Shown here piece by piece: positions 9,175-18,612 of a stretch of 64,000 bases of DNA. A program made the position numbers and the translations under genes. How positions within the stretch are numbered: the first letter of the stretch is position 1; each line of letters opens with the position of its first letter. Source of the DNA: Pseudoalteromonas sp. OOF1S-7 (GTDB lineage Bacteria; Pseudomonadota; Gammaproteobacteria; Enterobacterales; Alteromonadaceae); the NCBI RefSeq assembly GCF_022347765.1, contig NZ_JAKRFZ010000011.1:1-64000 (forward strand), in the 5' to 3' direction. Below the pieces are notes generated by a model. That model was not told the origin of the DNA and made no database searches. It was given only the letters and a program-made list of their open reading frames with translations.

Positions 9175-11966
9175 TAAATATTTACCTCTTCTTTAGGTGC
9201 ATTGGCAGTCAACTTACCCAGGCTTGCCAGGATCATTAAAGTCGCGCCAACAACGGTAATATACACACCCAAGTCAAATACCAGTGCGCTGGCAAGTTCA
9301 ATCTCACCAATCACAGGTAAATCAAAGTAATCAAACCAGCTGGTCAGGAACGGCCGGTCAAATGCCCAACTGCCTAAGCCTGAAATCATGGCGATGGCAA
9401 TGCCCGAGGCAATGATCTTTCGATAGTTAAGCGTAAAGCGCTCTGAGATCCAGTTCGATCCGTGCGCAATATACTGCAAGATAAAGGCTATCGCGGTAAC
9501 CAGACCCGCAATAAAACCACCACCGGGCAGGTTATGACCACGCAGGAAGATGTAGACCGACACCAGTAATGCAAGCGGTAACAAGCTCTGTGAGATAGAC
9601 GCCAATAGAATAGGGTAACGTTCTTTCGCCCAGGGACGACCTTCTGAGTCACTTCCCGGCATAAACAGAGGCAAATTAATAAGCAGTTTATAAATACCCA
9701 GCGCAGCAATACCTAATACGGTGATCTCACCTAAAGTGTCAAAGCCACGGAAGTCAACCAGGATGACGTTCACCACGTTGGTACCGCCGCCGCCCGTCTT
9801 TGCATTAGCAAGGAAGAAGTCAGAGATTGAACTTAAAGGACGTGTGATTAAGGCATAGCAAATACTACCTACTATTACACCAATCGCAGACGCAATACCT
9901 ATATCGCGCAACACGCGTATCGAACTGCTCTCTTTAGGTGTTCGCTGTGGTAAGAAAAACAGCGCCAGCATCAACAGAATAATAGTCACTACTTCTACGG
10001 TTAGCTGAGTGAGTGCCAGATCCGGCGCTGAGAAGCGGGTGAACGCCACAGCGACCATCAGGCCCACAACCGAAATCATCAACAAAGCAACCATACGAGT
10101 GCGGTGCCAGATCACAGTACCAATTGCACCAATCATCAATAGACCAGCACCAATTGCGTTATGCACATCAATTGGCGTGGGTTTATTTTCACCAACCAGC
10201 TGACTCATTTCGAACAGCGGCCAGCCTGCACTCAGCAGCACCACCATCAGCATCAGCATCAGATAGCGCTGCAGTGAGCCATTCTCAATCGCATCAATAC
10301 GGGCCCGGCTCCAGCTCACCACTTTATACATGGTATGTTCGAAGCCTTTCTTCGCATTGATAGGCGGCAACGAAGCCTGGAATGCAAATAAGTAACGGCG
10401 CTGTGTGTAAATTAGTAAACCACCACACACCGCTATACCACTCATTAGCAGGGGCAGATTGAAACCATGCCAGATTGCAATTTTAAACTGCGGCGGTTCG
10501 CCACCTAAAACAGCAGCAGATGCCACATTCAGGATGTCGCTAACGATAAAGCCCGGAAACATGCCCACAATCAGACACAGTGCGACCAGAATTTCGATAG
10601 GCACACGCATGTAACGTGGCGCCTCGTGCGGTTCCTTAGGCAGACCCACCGGTTCCCCGTTAAAGAACACGTCGTGGATGAAACGTGCCGAGTATGCCAC
10701 AGAAAAAGCAGCTGCAATGGTTGCCAAAATCGGGATCAGCCAGGACATTGAGCCAAGCAACTGCTGGTGCAAGGTTTCAGCAAAGAACATTTCTTTCGAC
10801 AAAAAGCCGTTCAACAGAGGCACACCAGCCATCGATGCTGCTGCCACCATTGCCAGTGTTGCAGTGTATGGCATAAATCGCCACATGCCATTGAGCTTAC
10901 GCATATCTCGCGTACCGGTCTCATGATCTATGATACCCGTTGCCATAAACAACGACGCCTTGAAAGTCGCATGGTTAATGATATGAAATATGGCTGCGAC
11001 CGTAGCCAGCTCGGTATCCAGCCCCAGTAACAAGGTGATCAGGCCTAAGTGACTGATGGTCGAGAATGCCAGCAGCCCTTTTAGATCATGCTTAAACAAA
11101 GCGATGTAAGCACCGACCAGTAAAGTCACAAGGCCAGTCAGGCCAACCAGAATAAACCAAATCTCCGTCCCGGCCAGGGCAGGATAAAAACGCGCTAGCA
11201 GGAAAATACCTGCTTTAACCATAGTTGCTGAGTGTAAGTAAGCACTCACAGGTGTAGGTGCTGCCATGGCATGAGGTAGCCAGAAGTGGAACGGGAATTG
11301 CGCAGATTTGGTAAACGCCCCCAGCAATACCAGGATCAACGCCAGTTCATACAAGTCATGGGCCTGAATAAGCTCACGACTGGCCAGGATAATATCAAGG
11401 TCATAACTGCCAACTATGTCACCTATCAGCAGCAAGCCGGCCAATAGTGCCAGACCACCACCACCGGTGATTGCCAGCGCCATTTTTGCCCCTTTACGGG
11501 CTTCGGATTTATGCCACCAGTAGCTGATCAGCAAGAATGAGCTGATACTGGTTAACTCCCAGAACAGCCATAATTGCAATACGTTGTTCGACATCACAAT
11601 GCCCAGCATGGCGGTCATAAACAACATTAAGTATGCGTAGAGTTTAGGCATCGAGTCGTTACTACTGAGGTAGTAACGCGCGTAGAAGATCACCAGTACG
11701 CCAATTCCCAGGATCAGGAAAACGAAAAGAAGTGATAACCCATCTAAGCGGAATGAGAGTTCCAAGCCCAACAGCGGGATCCACTCTATGGTGGTGCGCA
11801 GCTGTTCATTGGCGAATACATCGGGTGCCAAATAGCAGGCCAACGCAAGTGCCAGTGAGGGCGCAAGCAAAGTCACCGCAGTCGATTGATTGCGGGATAG
11901 TTTACCTGTTAATGATGAGAGTAAACTGCCTAATAAGGATAGCAAGGGTATCCAAAGCAATGTCAT
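9174..11966 (-). CDS. mnhA: Na+/H+ antiporter subunit A fused to subunit B (MnhAB)
   Basis: A 930-residue polytopic protein. The first ~500 residues are a NuoL-like pump module ([40 protein letters not shown]). The middle contains the MrpA-specific C-terminal helices. The last ~140 residues match the separate MrpB subunit ([18 protein letters not shown]). No stand-alone mnhB exists in the operon, so A and B are fused, as in the six-gene 'group 2' Mrp operons. It is the first gene of the operon; the ATG at 11966 has an AAAGG-like ribosome site. Together with MnhD it forms the ion channel of the antiporter. Confidence 0.94.
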   Translation of the reverse strand: MTLLWIPLLSLLGSLLSSLTGKLSRNQSTAVTLLAPSLALALACYLAPDVFANEQLRTTIEWIPLLGLELSFRLDGLSLLFVFLILGIGVLVIFYARYYLSSNDSMPKLYAYLMLFMTAMLGIVMSNNVLQLWLFWELTSISSFLLISYWWHKSEARKGAKMALAITGGGGLALLAGLLLIGDIVGSYDLDIILASRELIQAHDLYELALILVLLGAFTKSAQFPFHFWLPHAMAAPTPVSAYLHSATMVKAGIFLLARFYPALAGTEIWFILVGLTGLVTLLVGAYIALFKHDLKGLLAFSTISHLGLITLLLGLDTELATVAAIFHIINHATFKASLFMATGIIDHETGTRDMRKLNGMWRFMPYTATLAMVAAASMAGVPLLNGFLSKEMFFAETLHQQLLGSMSWLIPILATIAAAFSVAYSARFIHDVFFNGEPVGLPKEPHEAPRYMRVPIEILVALCLIVGMFPGFIVSDILNVASAAVLGGEPPQFKIAIWHGFNLPLLMSGIAVCGGLLIYTQRRYLFAFQASLPPINAKKGFEHTMYKVVSWSRARIDAIENGSLQRYLMLMLMVVLLSAGWPLFEMSQLVGENKPTPIDVHNAIGAGLLMIGAIGTVIWHRTRMVALLMISVVGLMVAVAFTRFSAPDLALTQLTVEVVTIILLMLALFFLPQRTPKESSSIRVLRDIGIASAIGVIVGSICYALITRPLSSISDFFLANAKTGGGGTNVVNVILVDFRGFDTLGEITVLGIAALGIYKLLINLPLFMPGSDSEGRPWAKERYPILLASISQSLLPLALLVSVYIFLRGHNLPGGGFIAGLVTAIAFILQYIAHGSNWISERFTLNYRKIIASGIAIAMISGLGSWAFDRPFLTSWFDYFDLPVIGEIELASALVFDLGVYITVVGATLMILASLGKLTANAPKEEVNI

Positions 11967-12089
11967 AAAGAAAACCTTTTATCTTCAATAACCGTAAATA
12001 AACGGAACAGTGCGCAGTATGTAGCTAGTGTTATGCGTAGACTATCTGATTTATTTTGCGCACGTTTTTATCACACATAACGCTTACCA

Positions 12090-12119
12090 GTTATACTTGA
12101 TTAGTATTTGAGTTGTCTA
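12090..12119 (-). promoter_or_regulatory. Possible promoter of the mnh operon
   Basis: On the minus strand there is TAGACA (12114-12119), an 18-bp spacer and TATAAC (12090-12095), about 120 bases upstream of mnhA. The match is fair, not strong. The 232-base gap holds no other clear signal. Confidence 0.35.
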
Positions 12120-12198
12120 GACTTTCGCGCTCTATACGCTGCCATTTTAGCCAACATTTACAAACAATTCAGATTAAATTCATAAATAAACTCGGCTT

Positions 12199-13371
12199 TT
12201 AACCATTTGCGGCTAATCTAACCTGAATAAATTGCTGAAAGTCTGTGGGTTTATTGCGCTGTTGTTGAAATGCCAACAGCCAGAGCGCTTTGTAACGTGT
12301 GGTCAATGCCAGGCTCTGGTATTGCATGTTAGACATCGCTTGCTGTGGCTTAAAGGCGGGTAACAGCCCAGCCTCGCAACTGCGGCTGGGATACCAGCCA
12401 TCGGGCGGCTGATGGCCAACGTATAAATTGGGTGCTTTATGCCCTGGTGTTGCACATAACCTGTGTGCCTTTGCTTTACCAATGGCATACTCATCTTCAA
12501 AACCGCTGAAGTGCATCAGCTCATGAATAAACACCTTATAGTCACTGCTCAAACTCAAAGTCATTACGCCGCGACTCACATTGGCATCACCGTGCTCGGT
12601 CATCAGCACCAGATGATCAGCAGAAGACCACTTCGCTCTGCCGGGCAATATCGACAGATCGCAATAGGCAAATTTCTGTGCTTTTAACCGGCATTGTAAA
12701 TCTGTCCCCAAATACACAGGATCGGCAAAACAATAACTCCCCGAATAGGGTAAAGGGGCAGCAAGGTACTGCGTTTTCAACTGTTGCAGCTTTTTAAGAC
12801 CCGCCCAGGAATCACTCAGCATGGCCACCCGCCGGGCACATTGCGCGCTCCCCCAGCTGATCTCATCAACGGTTTTTATGTTCAGCGCCTGTAGGTCGGC
12901 GCTGCTCAGTGCACTGGCTGACACCCCCTGCATTATCCGTGACAGCGTCCGATAAGGTTGGGGCAATGTAAATTGAGAAGCCAGCTGCTGTACTTCGGGC
13001 AGTGCCTCTGCAAAGATAAGTGATTCTAATAAACGCCGCTGGGATTGCAGACTGACAGTTTCCCAGTGCGCACTGGCCAACAGCAGTGCCGCGTGAAGTT
13101 CGCCATGCCTGGCTTGTCGAAGCGCCCATTCAAACGCCGCCTCAGGATGCCCCAGCTGGCGCAGTGCTAAAACGGTGTCGTCGGGTAACTCTGGCAAACG
13201 TAATTTCGCGCGCTGGACATCAAGGTAAAAACTGTGCGGACTGCGTTTGAGTACAGAGAGCTGTGCCAGGCGTGCGTTGGGAGAGTGAGTTTGCCAGGGG
13301 TTGAACGTACTGCTCGCTACGAGGGTGCAGCAAACGAGCAACACCATATAGCGAAGCATCAGCAAAGACAT
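12199..13371 (-). CDS. Secreted zincin-type metalloprotease, helical N-terminal region
   Basis: A 390-residue protein with a hydrophobic N-terminal signal (MLRYMVLLVCCTLVASS), a helical region resembling Sel1/TPR repeats (about 60-200) and a C-terminal zinc-protease core. The core holds HELMHFSGFEDEY; the HExxH histidines are at 283 and 287, and the following G-x-x-D-E-Y resembles the M64 peptidase pattern. Several cysteines (for example CRLKAQKFAYC) suggest disulfides in the periplasm. It starts 4 bases after the nlpI stop and must be co-transcribed with it. NlpI is a known adaptor for envelope proteases, so a link is tempting, but this pairing is an inference. I do not recognise the exact family. 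Confidence 0.7.
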   Translation of the reverse strand: MSLLMLRYMVLLVCCTLVASSTFNPWQTHSPNARLAQLSVLKRSPHSFYLDVQRAKLRLPELPDDTVLALRQLGHPEAAFEWALRQARHGELHAALLLASAHWETVSLQSQRRLLESLIFAEALPEVQQLASQFTLPQPYRTLSRIMQGVSASALSSADLQALNIKTVDEISWGSAQCARRVAMLSDSWAGLKKLQQLKTQYLAAPLPYSGSYCFADPVYLGTDLQCRLKAQKFAYCDLSILPGRAKWSSADHLVLMTEHGDANVSRGVMTLSLSSDYKVFIHELMHFSGFEDEYAIGKAKAHRLCATPGHKAPNLYVGHQPPDGWYPSRSCEAGLLPAFKPQQAMSNMQYQSLALTTRYKALWLLAFQQQRNKPTDFQQFIQVRLAANG

Positions 13372-13375
13372 AAGT

Positions 13376-14278
13376 TCAGCTTACATCCGCCTGATTCATT
13401 TCATCGGCAATAATTTGTAACTCCAGCCGGGCATATTTATGCTCTACGAATTCGTAAACATTGGTTGCAAGTGCCAGTTTGAAATACTCAATGGCTTTGG
13501 CTGTCTTGCCCTGGGCTTGATACCGTTTAGCCAGATAAAAGTAGGCCTCACACAGACGCTCTGCAAATTCCTGCTGTGACTTAACGCCCTCTCCAACCTG
13601 AGCCAGAAAGGCTTGTTGAGACAGTTCACCCAGATAAAGCTGTACCAGTTGCGTCGCCCACTCGTCATTATTTAACGCCTGGCTATGCTGCTTAAGGGCC
13701 GCTTTCGCCGCAACCGGATCGATTTCTGATGCGGCCAGATAAAGCCACATTAGTCGATATGGGTCCTGAGGAGAACGCTCAAGAAAGGTTTCAAAATCAC
13801 TGACGGCCAGGGCAGGACGTTCGCCATAATACAGCGCAATCCCTCGGTTTAAGTACGCATACTCATGGTCTGTATTCAGTTCCAGTACTGCATCAAACAT
13901 CTCATAGGCCGTGCCATACTCCTGCCGCAATGTATGATGTATACCCAGAAAATTGTAAACCTCCGCCAGGTCTGGTTTGAGTTTAACTGCACGATTAAAG
14001 TCTATCCGTGCCAATGTGGTTAACCCCAGACTGTCATATAGCATGCCGCGGTTATAAAATAACTGAGCCTGCTGTTCATTGTCTAACGTTTTGTTTTGTA
14101 ACAGCTCACTGTATCTGGCAATGGCGATTTCATTGCGAAAGTTGGCCGCCAGAGGCACGGCAAAAGGCACGGTTACATTTGGGATATCCGCTGCTCGCTG
14201 AGTTGACTGACATCCCAGCAAACTCATACATAGCAAAGGTAATAATAACAGTCTCAATCTATTTCCCCTTTTGGGCAT
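13376..14278 (-). CDS. nlpI: Lipoprotein NlpI, TPR adaptor of envelope proteolysis
   Basis: An outer-membrane lipoprotein of 300 residues. The signal ends in a lipobox (LLCMSLLGC, cysteine acylated) and is followed by TPR repeats; segments such as YNRGMLYDSLGLTTLARIDF and AYLNRGIALYYG align closely with E. coli NlpI. NlpI bridges the Prc protease and peptidoglycan hydrolases such as MepS, and lies next to pnp in E. coli as here. The frame is open 28 codons further upstream, but that region contains the pnp terminator and would bury the signal peptide, so the ATG at 14278 is the start. Confidence 0.93.
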   Translation of the reverse strand: MPKRGNRLRLLLLPLLCMSLLGCQSTQRAADIPNVTVPFAVPLAANFRNEIAIARYSELLQNKTLDNEQQAQLFYNRGMLYDSLGLTTLARIDFNRAVKLKPDLAEVYNFLGIHHTLRQEYGTAYEMFDAVLELNTDHEYAYLNRGIALYYGERPALAVSDFETFLERSPQDPYRLMWLYLAASEIDPVAAKAALKQHSQALNNDEWATQLVQLYLGELSQQAFLAQVGEGVKSQQEFAERLCEAYFYLAKRYQAQGKTAKAIEYFKLALATNVYEFVEHKYARLELQIIADEMNQADVS

Positions 14279-14333
14279 GGTGCGAATTTTTGATCCGCTC
14301 GTCGCTACTCGGTTCGAGCAATCATTAAAGCAT

Positions 14334-14359
14334 AAAAAAAGGGGCCATTCAGCCCCTTT
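14334..14359 (-). terminator. Terminator between pnp and nlpI
   Basis: An 8-bp stem (14338-14345 with 14352-14359) is followed on the minus strand by seven Us. It lies 30 bases after the pnp stop, so nlpI is reached by read-through or by its own promoter. Confidence 0.88.
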
Positions 14360-14389
14360 CATCGAAACTCATTGTTTCTTTGTCAGATC

Positions 14390-16504
14390 TTACTCAGCAG
14401 CAGGTGCCGCTTCTGACTCTAATGCTTCTTTAATGCTCAGACGCACACGACCCTGACGGTCTACTTCCAGTACTTTTACTTTCACTTCCTGGCCAACGCT
14501 CAGATGATCAGCCACGTTGTTTACACGCTCTTTGCTGATCTGTGAAATGTGTACCAGACCATCTTTACCTGGCAGTACGTTTACAAATGCACCAAAGTCT
14601 ACGATGCGGTTTACTTTACCTGTGTAGATAGTGCCTACTTCCAGCTCAGCAGTCAGCGCTTCGATGCGAGCAATCGCTTCTTTCGCGCTGTTGCCGTTGG
14701 TTGCAGCAATCTTAATGGTACCGTCGTCTTCGATTTCGATAGTTGTATCTGTTTCTTCCGTCAGCTGACGGATCACCGCGCCACCTTTACCGATGACATC
14801 AGCAATTTTCTTAGGTGGAATGTTCATGGTGTAGATACGTGGTGCGAACTCAGACAGATCCTGAGATGGGCTGGCGATTGCCTGGTCCATCACGCTCAGG
14901 ATATGCAGACGTGCTGCTTTTGCCTGACGCAGTGCGATCTGCATGATTTCTTTCGTGATACCTTCGATCTTGATATCCATCTGAAGTGCAGTTACACCCG
15001 CGCTGTTACCCGCTACTTTAAAGTCCATGTCACCCAGGTGGTCTTCGTCACCCAGAATGTCAGAAAGTACGACAAAGTCATCGCCTTCTTTAACCAGACC
15101 CATCGCGATACCCGCAACAGATGACTTGATTGGTACACCAGCGTCCATCAGGGCCAGAGACGTACCACATACAGACGCCATTGAAGACGAACCGTTTGAT
15201 TCAGTGATCTCAGAAACCACACGTACAGAGTACGGGAATTCTTCAAGCGTTGGCATAACCGCTTGTACACCGCGCTTAGCCAGGTTACCGTGACCAATTT
15301 CACGACGCTTAGGAGAACCGATGAAACCTGTCTCACCCACACAGAATGGAGGGAAGTTGTAGTGCAGCATAAAGTGATGCTTCTGCGTGCCAATCAGGTT
15401 GTCCATCATTTGTGAATCGCGTTCTGTACCTAAGGTAGCAGTAACCAAAGCCTGAGTTTCACCACGCGTGAAGATGGCTGAACCGTGTGTACGTGGCAAT
15501 ACGCCCGTCATCACGTCAAGTGCACGAACCATATCTGGTTCACGGCCATCGATACGCTTCTCACCCGCGATGATACGGCCACGTACGATTTTCTTCTCAA
15601 GTGAGCTGAACAGCTTAGACACTTCCTGCTCGTCCAGCGCTTCGCCTTCAGCCAGCTCAGCAGTCAACTTCTCAACCACTTCGGCTTTTGCTTCGCTTAG
15701 TGCATCTTTACGAGCAACTTTATCAGTGATGCGGTAAGCGTCACCTACTTTTTGTTCAGCGATAGCTGCGATTTTGTCAGACAGCTCAACGTTTTTCTCT
15801 GGTGCAGTCCAGTCCCAAGCCGGCTTGCCTGCTTCTGCAGCAAACTCGTTCACAGCTTTGATGATAGCCTGTGATTGCTCATGACCATATACAACCGCGC
15901 CCAGCATTTCTTCTTCAGTCAGAATTTCAGCTTCTGACTCAACCATCAGTACGGCACCTTCGGTACCCGCAACAACCAGGTCAAGCTTGCTTTGCTCAAG
16001 CTCTGTCACTGACGGGTTCAGTACGTACTGACCATCAGTGAAACCAACGCGCACGGCGCCGATTGGACCATTGAATGGCACGCCAGAAATGGCCAGCGCC
16101 GCAGAAGTACCAATCATTGCAACCATGTCTGGCTGAATTTCAGGGTTTGAAGAAACCACTGTCGCGATAACTTGTACTTCGTTTACAAAACCGTCCGGGA
16201 ACAGAGGACGGATTGGACGGTCGATCAGACGCGCAATCAGCGTTTCATTGTCTGAAGGACGGCCTTCACGCTTCAGGAAGCCACCAGGGATACGGCCTGC
16301 CGCATACATTTTTTCCTGATAGTTTACTGTCAGAGGGAAAAAGTCCTGACCAGGTGCAGCTTCACGCTTACCTACAACAGTGACTAGTACAGAAGTGTCG
16401 CCAATACTGGCCAGTACAGCACCGTCAGCCTGACGCGCAATCGCGCCGGTTTCCAGGGTTACTGTGTGTTGACCAAGTTGGAATTCTTTAATAATTGCTT
16501 GCAC
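14390..16504 (-). CDS. pnp: Polynucleotide phosphorylase
   Basis: A 704-residue 3'-5' exoribonuclease that uses phosphate to degrade RNA and is a core of the degradosome. Order: two RNase PH domains (first about 1-230; second about 310-540, with [20 protein letters not shown]), then a KH domain ([20 protein letters not shown]) and an S1 domain ([20 protein letters not shown]). The start is a GTG with AAGGAA seven bases upstream. The long inverted repeat upstream fits RNase III/PNPase autoregulation as known in E. coli. It sits in the conserved rpsO-pnp-nlpI order. Confidence 0.97.
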   Translation of the reverse strand: MQAIIKEFQLGQHTVTLETGAIARQADGAVLASIGDTSVLVTVVGKREAAPGQDFFPLTVNYQEKMYAAGRIPGGFLKREGRPSDNETLIARLIDRPIRPLFPDGFVNEVQVIATVVSSNPEIQPDMVAMIGTSAALAISGVPFNGPIGAVRVGFTDGQYVLNPSVTELEQSKLDLVVAGTEGAVLMVESEAEILTEEEMLGAVVYGHEQSQAIIKAVNEFAAEAGKPAWDWTAPEKNVELSDKIAAIAEQKVGDAYRITDKVARKDALSEAKAEVVEKLTAELAEGEALDEQEVSKLFSSLEKKIVRGRIIAGEKRIDGREPDMVRALDVMTGVLPRTHGSAIFTRGETQALVTATLGTERDSQMMDNLIGTQKHHFMLHYNFPPFCVGETGFIGSPKRREIGHGNLAKRGVQAVMPTLEEFPYSVRVVSEITESNGSSSMASVCGTSLALMDAGVPIKSSVAGIAMGLVKEGDDFVVLSDILGDEDHLGDMDFKVAGNSAGVTALQMDIKIEGITKEIMQIALRQAKAARLHILSVMDQAIASPSQDLSEFAPRIYTMNIPPKKIADVIGKGGAVIRQLTEETDTTIEIEDDGTIKIAATNGNSAKEAIARIEALTAELEVGTIYTGKVNRIVDFGAFVNVLPGKDGLVHISQISKERVNNVADHLSVGQEVKVKVLEVDRQGRVRLSIKEALESEAAPAAE

Positions 16505-16547
16505 AAATATATTCCTTACAAAAATAACATATAAGCGCCAACAACGA

Positions 16548-16646
16548 CCAATTACAGTCTTAAGCGGACTAATGAGGCTAATAACTATTTGATAAAACTG
16601 ATTAAACCAAACAGAGCTAGATGATCCGCTTAAGCACTACAATTGG
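16548..16646 (-). promoter_or_regulatory. pnp leader long stem-loop, probable RNase III autoregulatory site
   Basis: Positions 16548-16568 and 16625-16646 form an imperfect inverted repeat: CCAATT, then AGT, then CTTAAGCGGA pairs with its complement with a two-base mismatch and one bulge. A second perfect 9-bp hairpin lies at 16663-16683. In E. coli the pnp leader is cut by RNase III in such a stem and then degraded by PNPase; the place and shape agree, the function is inferred. Confidence 0.6.
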
Positions 16647-16712
16647 CTGCAGACTTGGCGCTGAACCGCCAGAATGGTGGTTCGGGCATAAGTATACTGA
16701 GTATATACCCAC

Positions 16713-16741
16713 AAAAAAAGGGGCGATTTAGCCCCTTTTTT
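16713..16741 (-). terminator. Terminator after rpsO
   Basis: A 10-bp stem (16715-16724 with 16731-16740) is rich in GC at the top and flanked by A and T runs. It lies 36 bases after the rpsO stop, and could also act on the plus strand. Confidence 0.9.
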
Positions 16742-16776
16742 CTTATCGGATAAAAATCCGACAAATAATCAAATTC

Positions 16777-17046
16777 TTAGCGACGTAGGCCAAGCTCTTT
16801 GATTAGTGCAGAGTAACGCTCTACGCTCTTACCTTTAAGGTAGTCAAGCAGGTTACGACGCTGGCTTACTTTACGTAGCAGACCACGACGTGAGTGGAAG
16901 TCATGCTTGTGGTTCGCGAAGTGACCTTGTAGCTTGTTGATATCAGCAGTTAACAGTGCAACCTGAACTTCAGGAGAACCAGTGTCGCCTTCTGCGCGTG
17001 CGAATTTTGCTACGATTTCTGCTTTTTCTTGATTGCTTAGTGACAT
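16777..17046 (-). CDS. rpsO: 30S ribosomal protein S15
   Basis: An 89-residue ribosomal protein that binds the central domain of 16S rRNA early in 30S assembly. Sequence blocks such as [20 protein letters not shown] and [19 protein letters not shown] are nearly invariant. The frame extends four codons further up, but the ATG at 17046 gives the standard N-terminus MSLSNQEK. Confidence 0.98.
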   Translation of the reverse strand: MSLSNQEKAEIVAKFARAEGDTGSPEVQVALLTADINKLQGHFANHKHDFHSRRGLLRKVSQRRNLLDYLKGKSVERYSALIKELGLRR

Positions 17047-17151
17047 AATAAACTCCAATTGTTTAAGTAATGCTTCAGCCGATCACTAATTCAGCCAAAG
17101 CGACAAAGCGGGCGGCATTGTATCAGCAATTCCCCCCGCTGACAAAAAATT

Positions 17152-18087
17152 TTATTGTGCGCTGGATAAGGCGCGCTTGGCCTTTAAATGGCCATGCTGG
17201 TTGCGCTCACCAATACCGACAAAACGACCATCAGCCACGACTTTCAGTACCCCCTCTGGCAGCTCACCAACCACCACGGTCTGACCATGGCTGAATGCCA
17301 CGCCCTGCTCGGCACTGATCTCTACCGCCGGTAAATCAACCAGTGCTGTGTCCATCGGGAGTAACAAAGCATCAATGTAAGTCGACGGCGGCAAATCTTC
17401 TGCTTTGGCCTGCTGAAGTTTTTCTTCCAGCTCTTCCAGCGTGATCATTTTATCACTGGGGTAATGGCCCACTTCAGAGCGATGCAGCATAATGACATGC
17501 GCACCACAACCAAGCTTCTCGCCCAGGTCATCCACTATGGTGCGAATGTAAGTCCCTTTGGAGACATGCACCGTCATCTGGATCTCTTGCGCCTGCTCGT
17601 CGTATTCATCCAAGCTGATCGAATAGACGGTGATCTTACGACACTTGCGCGGCACCTCGATACCTTCACGGGCATACTTGTATAAAGGTTGCCCCTGATA
17701 CTTTAGCGCCGAGTACATCGACGGATACTGATCTGACTCTCCCAGGAAACTGGCGACGTCCTGCTCCAGTTGCGCGCGGGTGATCTGCACCGGCCGTGTT
17801 TCAACCACTTCGCCATCAGAATCCGAGGTCGTGGTACGTTCGCCTAATTTGGCACGGACGACATAAGTTTTATCAGTATCCAGCAGGAACTGCGTAAATT
17901 TAGTCGCTTCACCAAAGCAGATTGGCAGCATGCCCGTTGCCAGTGGATCGAGCGCCCCCGTGTGGCCCGCTTTTTGTGCAAAGTAGATGCCTTTGGCTTG
18001 TTGCAGGGCTTTATTGGAGGAGATCCCCTGCGGCTTGTTAAGCAGCACGATCCCGTCTATCGGACGGCCTTTACTACGACGTGCCAT
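17152..18087 (-). CDS. truB: tRNA pseudouridine(55) synthase
   Basis: A 311-residue enzyme that isomerises uridine 55 in the T-loop of tRNAs. The N-terminal GIVLLNKPQGISS and the catalytic motif HTGALDPLATGMLPICFG with its aspartate are clear; a C-terminal PUA-like region follows. The start codon overlaps the rbfA stop by one base, so translation is coupled. Confidence 0.97.
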   Translation of the reverse strand: MARRSKGRPIDGIVLLNKPQGISSNKALQQAKGIYFAQKAGHTGALDPLATGMLPICFGEATKFTQFLLDTDKTYVVRAKLGERTTTSDSDGEVVETRPVQITRAQLEQDVASFLGESDQYPSMYSALKYQGQPLYKYAREGIEVPRKCRKITVYSISLDEYDEQAQEIQMTVHVSKGTYIRTIVDDLGEKLGCGAHVIMLHRSEVGHYPSDKMITLEELEEKLQQAKAEDLPPSTYIDALLLPMDTALVDLPAVEISAEQGVAFSHGQTVVVGELPEGVLKVVADGRFVGIGERNQHGHLKAKRALSSAQ

Positions 18088-18497
18088 CAGGCTTCTCCGT
18101 CGTCGCTTTTCGTATCTGGCTGTTCTTCGTCACCGCGCTTCTCATTGTCTTTGCGGATCACTTCATCAACCAGGTTAGAGATGCGCATGCCTTCCATCAG
18201 GGAGTTATCCAGCACAAAACGCAGCTCCGGCATGATCCGCGCACGGATCCGTTTGCCCAGCAGTGAACGGATATAGCCTGTCGCTTCATTTAAAATAGAC
18301 AGATTTTCTTTGGTTTTGTCATCGTCACCGCCAAGTACGGTAATAAAGACCTTGGCGTAAGACAGATCGCGCGATACTTCTACAGCTGATACGGTGACCA
18401 TGCCTAAACGTGGATCTTTAATCTCACGCTGTAAAATCACGGCAATTTCTTTTTGGATCTGTTGTGCAACACGATCAGTACGAGAAAATTCTCTCAT
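18087..18497 (-). CDS. rbfA: 30S ribosome-binding factor A
   Basis: A 136-residue KH-type protein that helps mature the 5' end of 16S rRNA and is needed for growth in the cold. Typical blocks are [20 protein letters not shown] and [20 protein letters not shown]. The frame opens with GTG codons at 18506, but the ATG at 18497 ([13 protein letters not shown]) matches family N-termini. The acidic C-terminal tail is usual. Confidence 0.95.
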   Translation of the reverse strand: MREFSRTDRVAQQIQKEIAVILQREIKDPRLGMVTVSAVEVSRDLSYAKVFITVLGGDDDKTKENLSILNEATGYIRSLLGKRIRARIMPELRFVLDNSLMEGMRISNLVDEVIRKDNEKRGDEEQPDTKSDDGEA

Positions 18498-18567
18498 TTT
18501 CACCACTTCAATTTAATCATTAAAACGGGCAATGCATACACTCGCCCACTAGAGGAAACACAAACAC

Positions 18568-18591
18568 AAATGGGGGCTGACGCCCCCATTT
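18568..18591 (-). terminator. Stem-loop between infB and rbfA
   Basis: A perfect 10-bp stem with a four-base loop (TGAC) is followed on the minus strand by a weak T-rich run (TTTGTGTTTG). It may partly stop transcription or stabilise the infB 3' end, since the downstream genes still depend on read-through. Confidence 0.6.
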
Positions 18592-18612
18592 CAAGGTTTA
18601 ACCCCGATTGGA

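Noticed and set aside
13376..14362. Longer nlpI start at 14362
   Set aside because: The extra 28 codons run through the pnp terminator and would hide the lipoprotein signal.
14549..15124. 191-codon plus-strand frame inside pnp
   Set aside because: It lies wholly opposite the conserved pnp gene and has no ribosome site or family likeness; antisense shadow of codon use.
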